From: GCA-016699975 sp964420045
GTDB lineage: Bacteria; Patescibacteriota; Minisyncoccia; Moranbacterales; UBA1568
Reading direction: 5' to 3'
Assembly: GCA_964420045.1 (NCBI GenBank)
Contig: CAYQPQ010000010.1
Coordinates: 1 to 41,437 of the forward strand
Length of the DNA: 41,437 nt
In this document: in pieces, positions 41,365 to 41,437 of the stretch
Layout of the letters: each line of letters opens with the position of its first letter
Numbering within the stretch: position 1 is the stretch's first letter
Notes under the pieces: generated by a model
Seen by the model: only the letters and a program-made list of their open reading frames with translations
What the model was told of the DNA's origin: nothing
Database searches by the model: none
Made by a program: the position numbers and the translations under genes

Positions 41365-41385
41365 CAGAGGTTTCTTGAAAGATAT

Positions 41386-41415
41386 AGCCCCCGCAAAACA
41401 AAATAGGGGGTCTGG
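41386..41415 (+). terminator. Possible weak terminator
   Basis: CCCC(C) and GGGG(G) around an A-rich loop (41388-41411) form a hairpin just after the small membrane gene. The T-tract is short (TCTGGT), so termination would be weak. Confidence 0.4.
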
Positions 41416-41427
41416 TATACTGGAATC

Positions 41428-41437
41428 ATGCCCAAAG
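41428..41437 (+). CDS. Start of a gene cut by the window end
   Basis: ATG CCC AAA G, preceded 6 bases upstream by TATACT (41416-41421), a -10-like box, so the transcript could be leaderless or the box incidental. Only MPK can be read. From order (rpmG, tRNA-Trp, secE-like position) this could be secE or nusG, but nothing in the sequence proves it. Confidence 0.35.

Noticed and set aside
1..41437. Alternative genetic code (UGA read as Gly), as in some Patescibacteria.
   Set aside because: TGA ends ispH, the BRO-N gene and the P-loop kinase gene in natural places with ATGA overlaps, and no conserved protein contains in-frame TGA.

Overview
The window reads as a chromosomal segment of a small-genome bacterium, most likely a member of the Patescibacteria / Candidate Phyla Radiation (Parcubacteria-like). 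This is inference from several things: compact single-copy informational genes, a conserved coiled-coil/AT-hook protein of a kind I associate with Parcubacteria, a short stringent-response enzyme, many Nudix hydrolases, sparse biosynthesis, tRNAs without encoded CCA, and lone small orphan genes. TGA is used as a stop (for example ispH), so the code is the standard bacterial one and not the UGA-Gly code of Absconditabacteria/Gracilibacteria.

Layout. 1-2 kb: a nucleoside-deoxyribosyltransferase-like protein and an orphan gene. 1.2-5.2 kb (minus): phosphomannomutase/phosphoglucomutase, a BRO-N protein, IspH and isopentenyl phosphate kinase, the last three joined by ATGA overlaps. 5.4-8.1 kb (plus): two Nudix hydrolases, YchF and an orphan. 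8.1-9.9 kb: groEL with a textbook promoter and a CIRCE operator, no groES beside it. 10-13.2 kb: a RelA/SpoT homologue without its C-terminal domains, a zinc-ribbon membrane protein and a CapA-like protein. 13.4-17.2 kb (minus): dprA, a small Rossmann-type protein and topA. 17.3-21.65 kb (minus): a tightly packed run of eight small accessory genes (HIT, SET, P-loop kinase, Nudix, ParB-like, HAD, alpha/beta hydrolase, Nudix) ending at the 3' end of tRNA-Gln. 21.9-25.3 kb: dnaX, gtrA-like and the AT-hook protein. 25.6-29.9 kb (plus): a copper-handling operon (small exported protein, HMA/DsbD-like/cupredoxin fusion, CopA ATPase). 29.9-36.8 kb: recR, dnaB, an orphan, cysS, a 29-residue lysine-rich protein, prmC and prfA; rpmE lies just beyond. 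37.5-40.2 kb (plus): rpsB and tsf behind a strong promoter, then a membrane-anchored TPR protein. 40.2-41.4 kb: a tRNA cluster (Thr, Tyr, Thr, Trp, Glu) with rpmG and a small membrane protein.

The most unusual observation is at 40276-40455. A complete tRNA-Thr(UGU) gene sits inside the anticodon loop of a second tRNA whose two halves form a perfect cloverleaf with threonine identity elements; the halves are held together by a 12-bp helix on either side of the inner tRNA, like the split tRNAs of Nanoarchaeum. A second tRNA-derived relic with a double hairpin in its T-loop lies about 150 bp away. The other strong signal is a family of long palindromic repeats (13211-13393, 36830-36997, 30506-30750). 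Its third copy carries a different 161-bp palindromic element, inserted cleanly with a 3-bp TTA duplication.

The core genes are replication/recombination (dnaB, dnaX, topA, recR, dprA), translation (rpsB, tsf, prfA, prmC, cysS, rpmE, rpmG, ychF, tRNAs), protein folding and stress (groEL, RSH), envelope/sugar metabolism, copper homeostasis and nucleotide sanitation (four Nudix enzymes).
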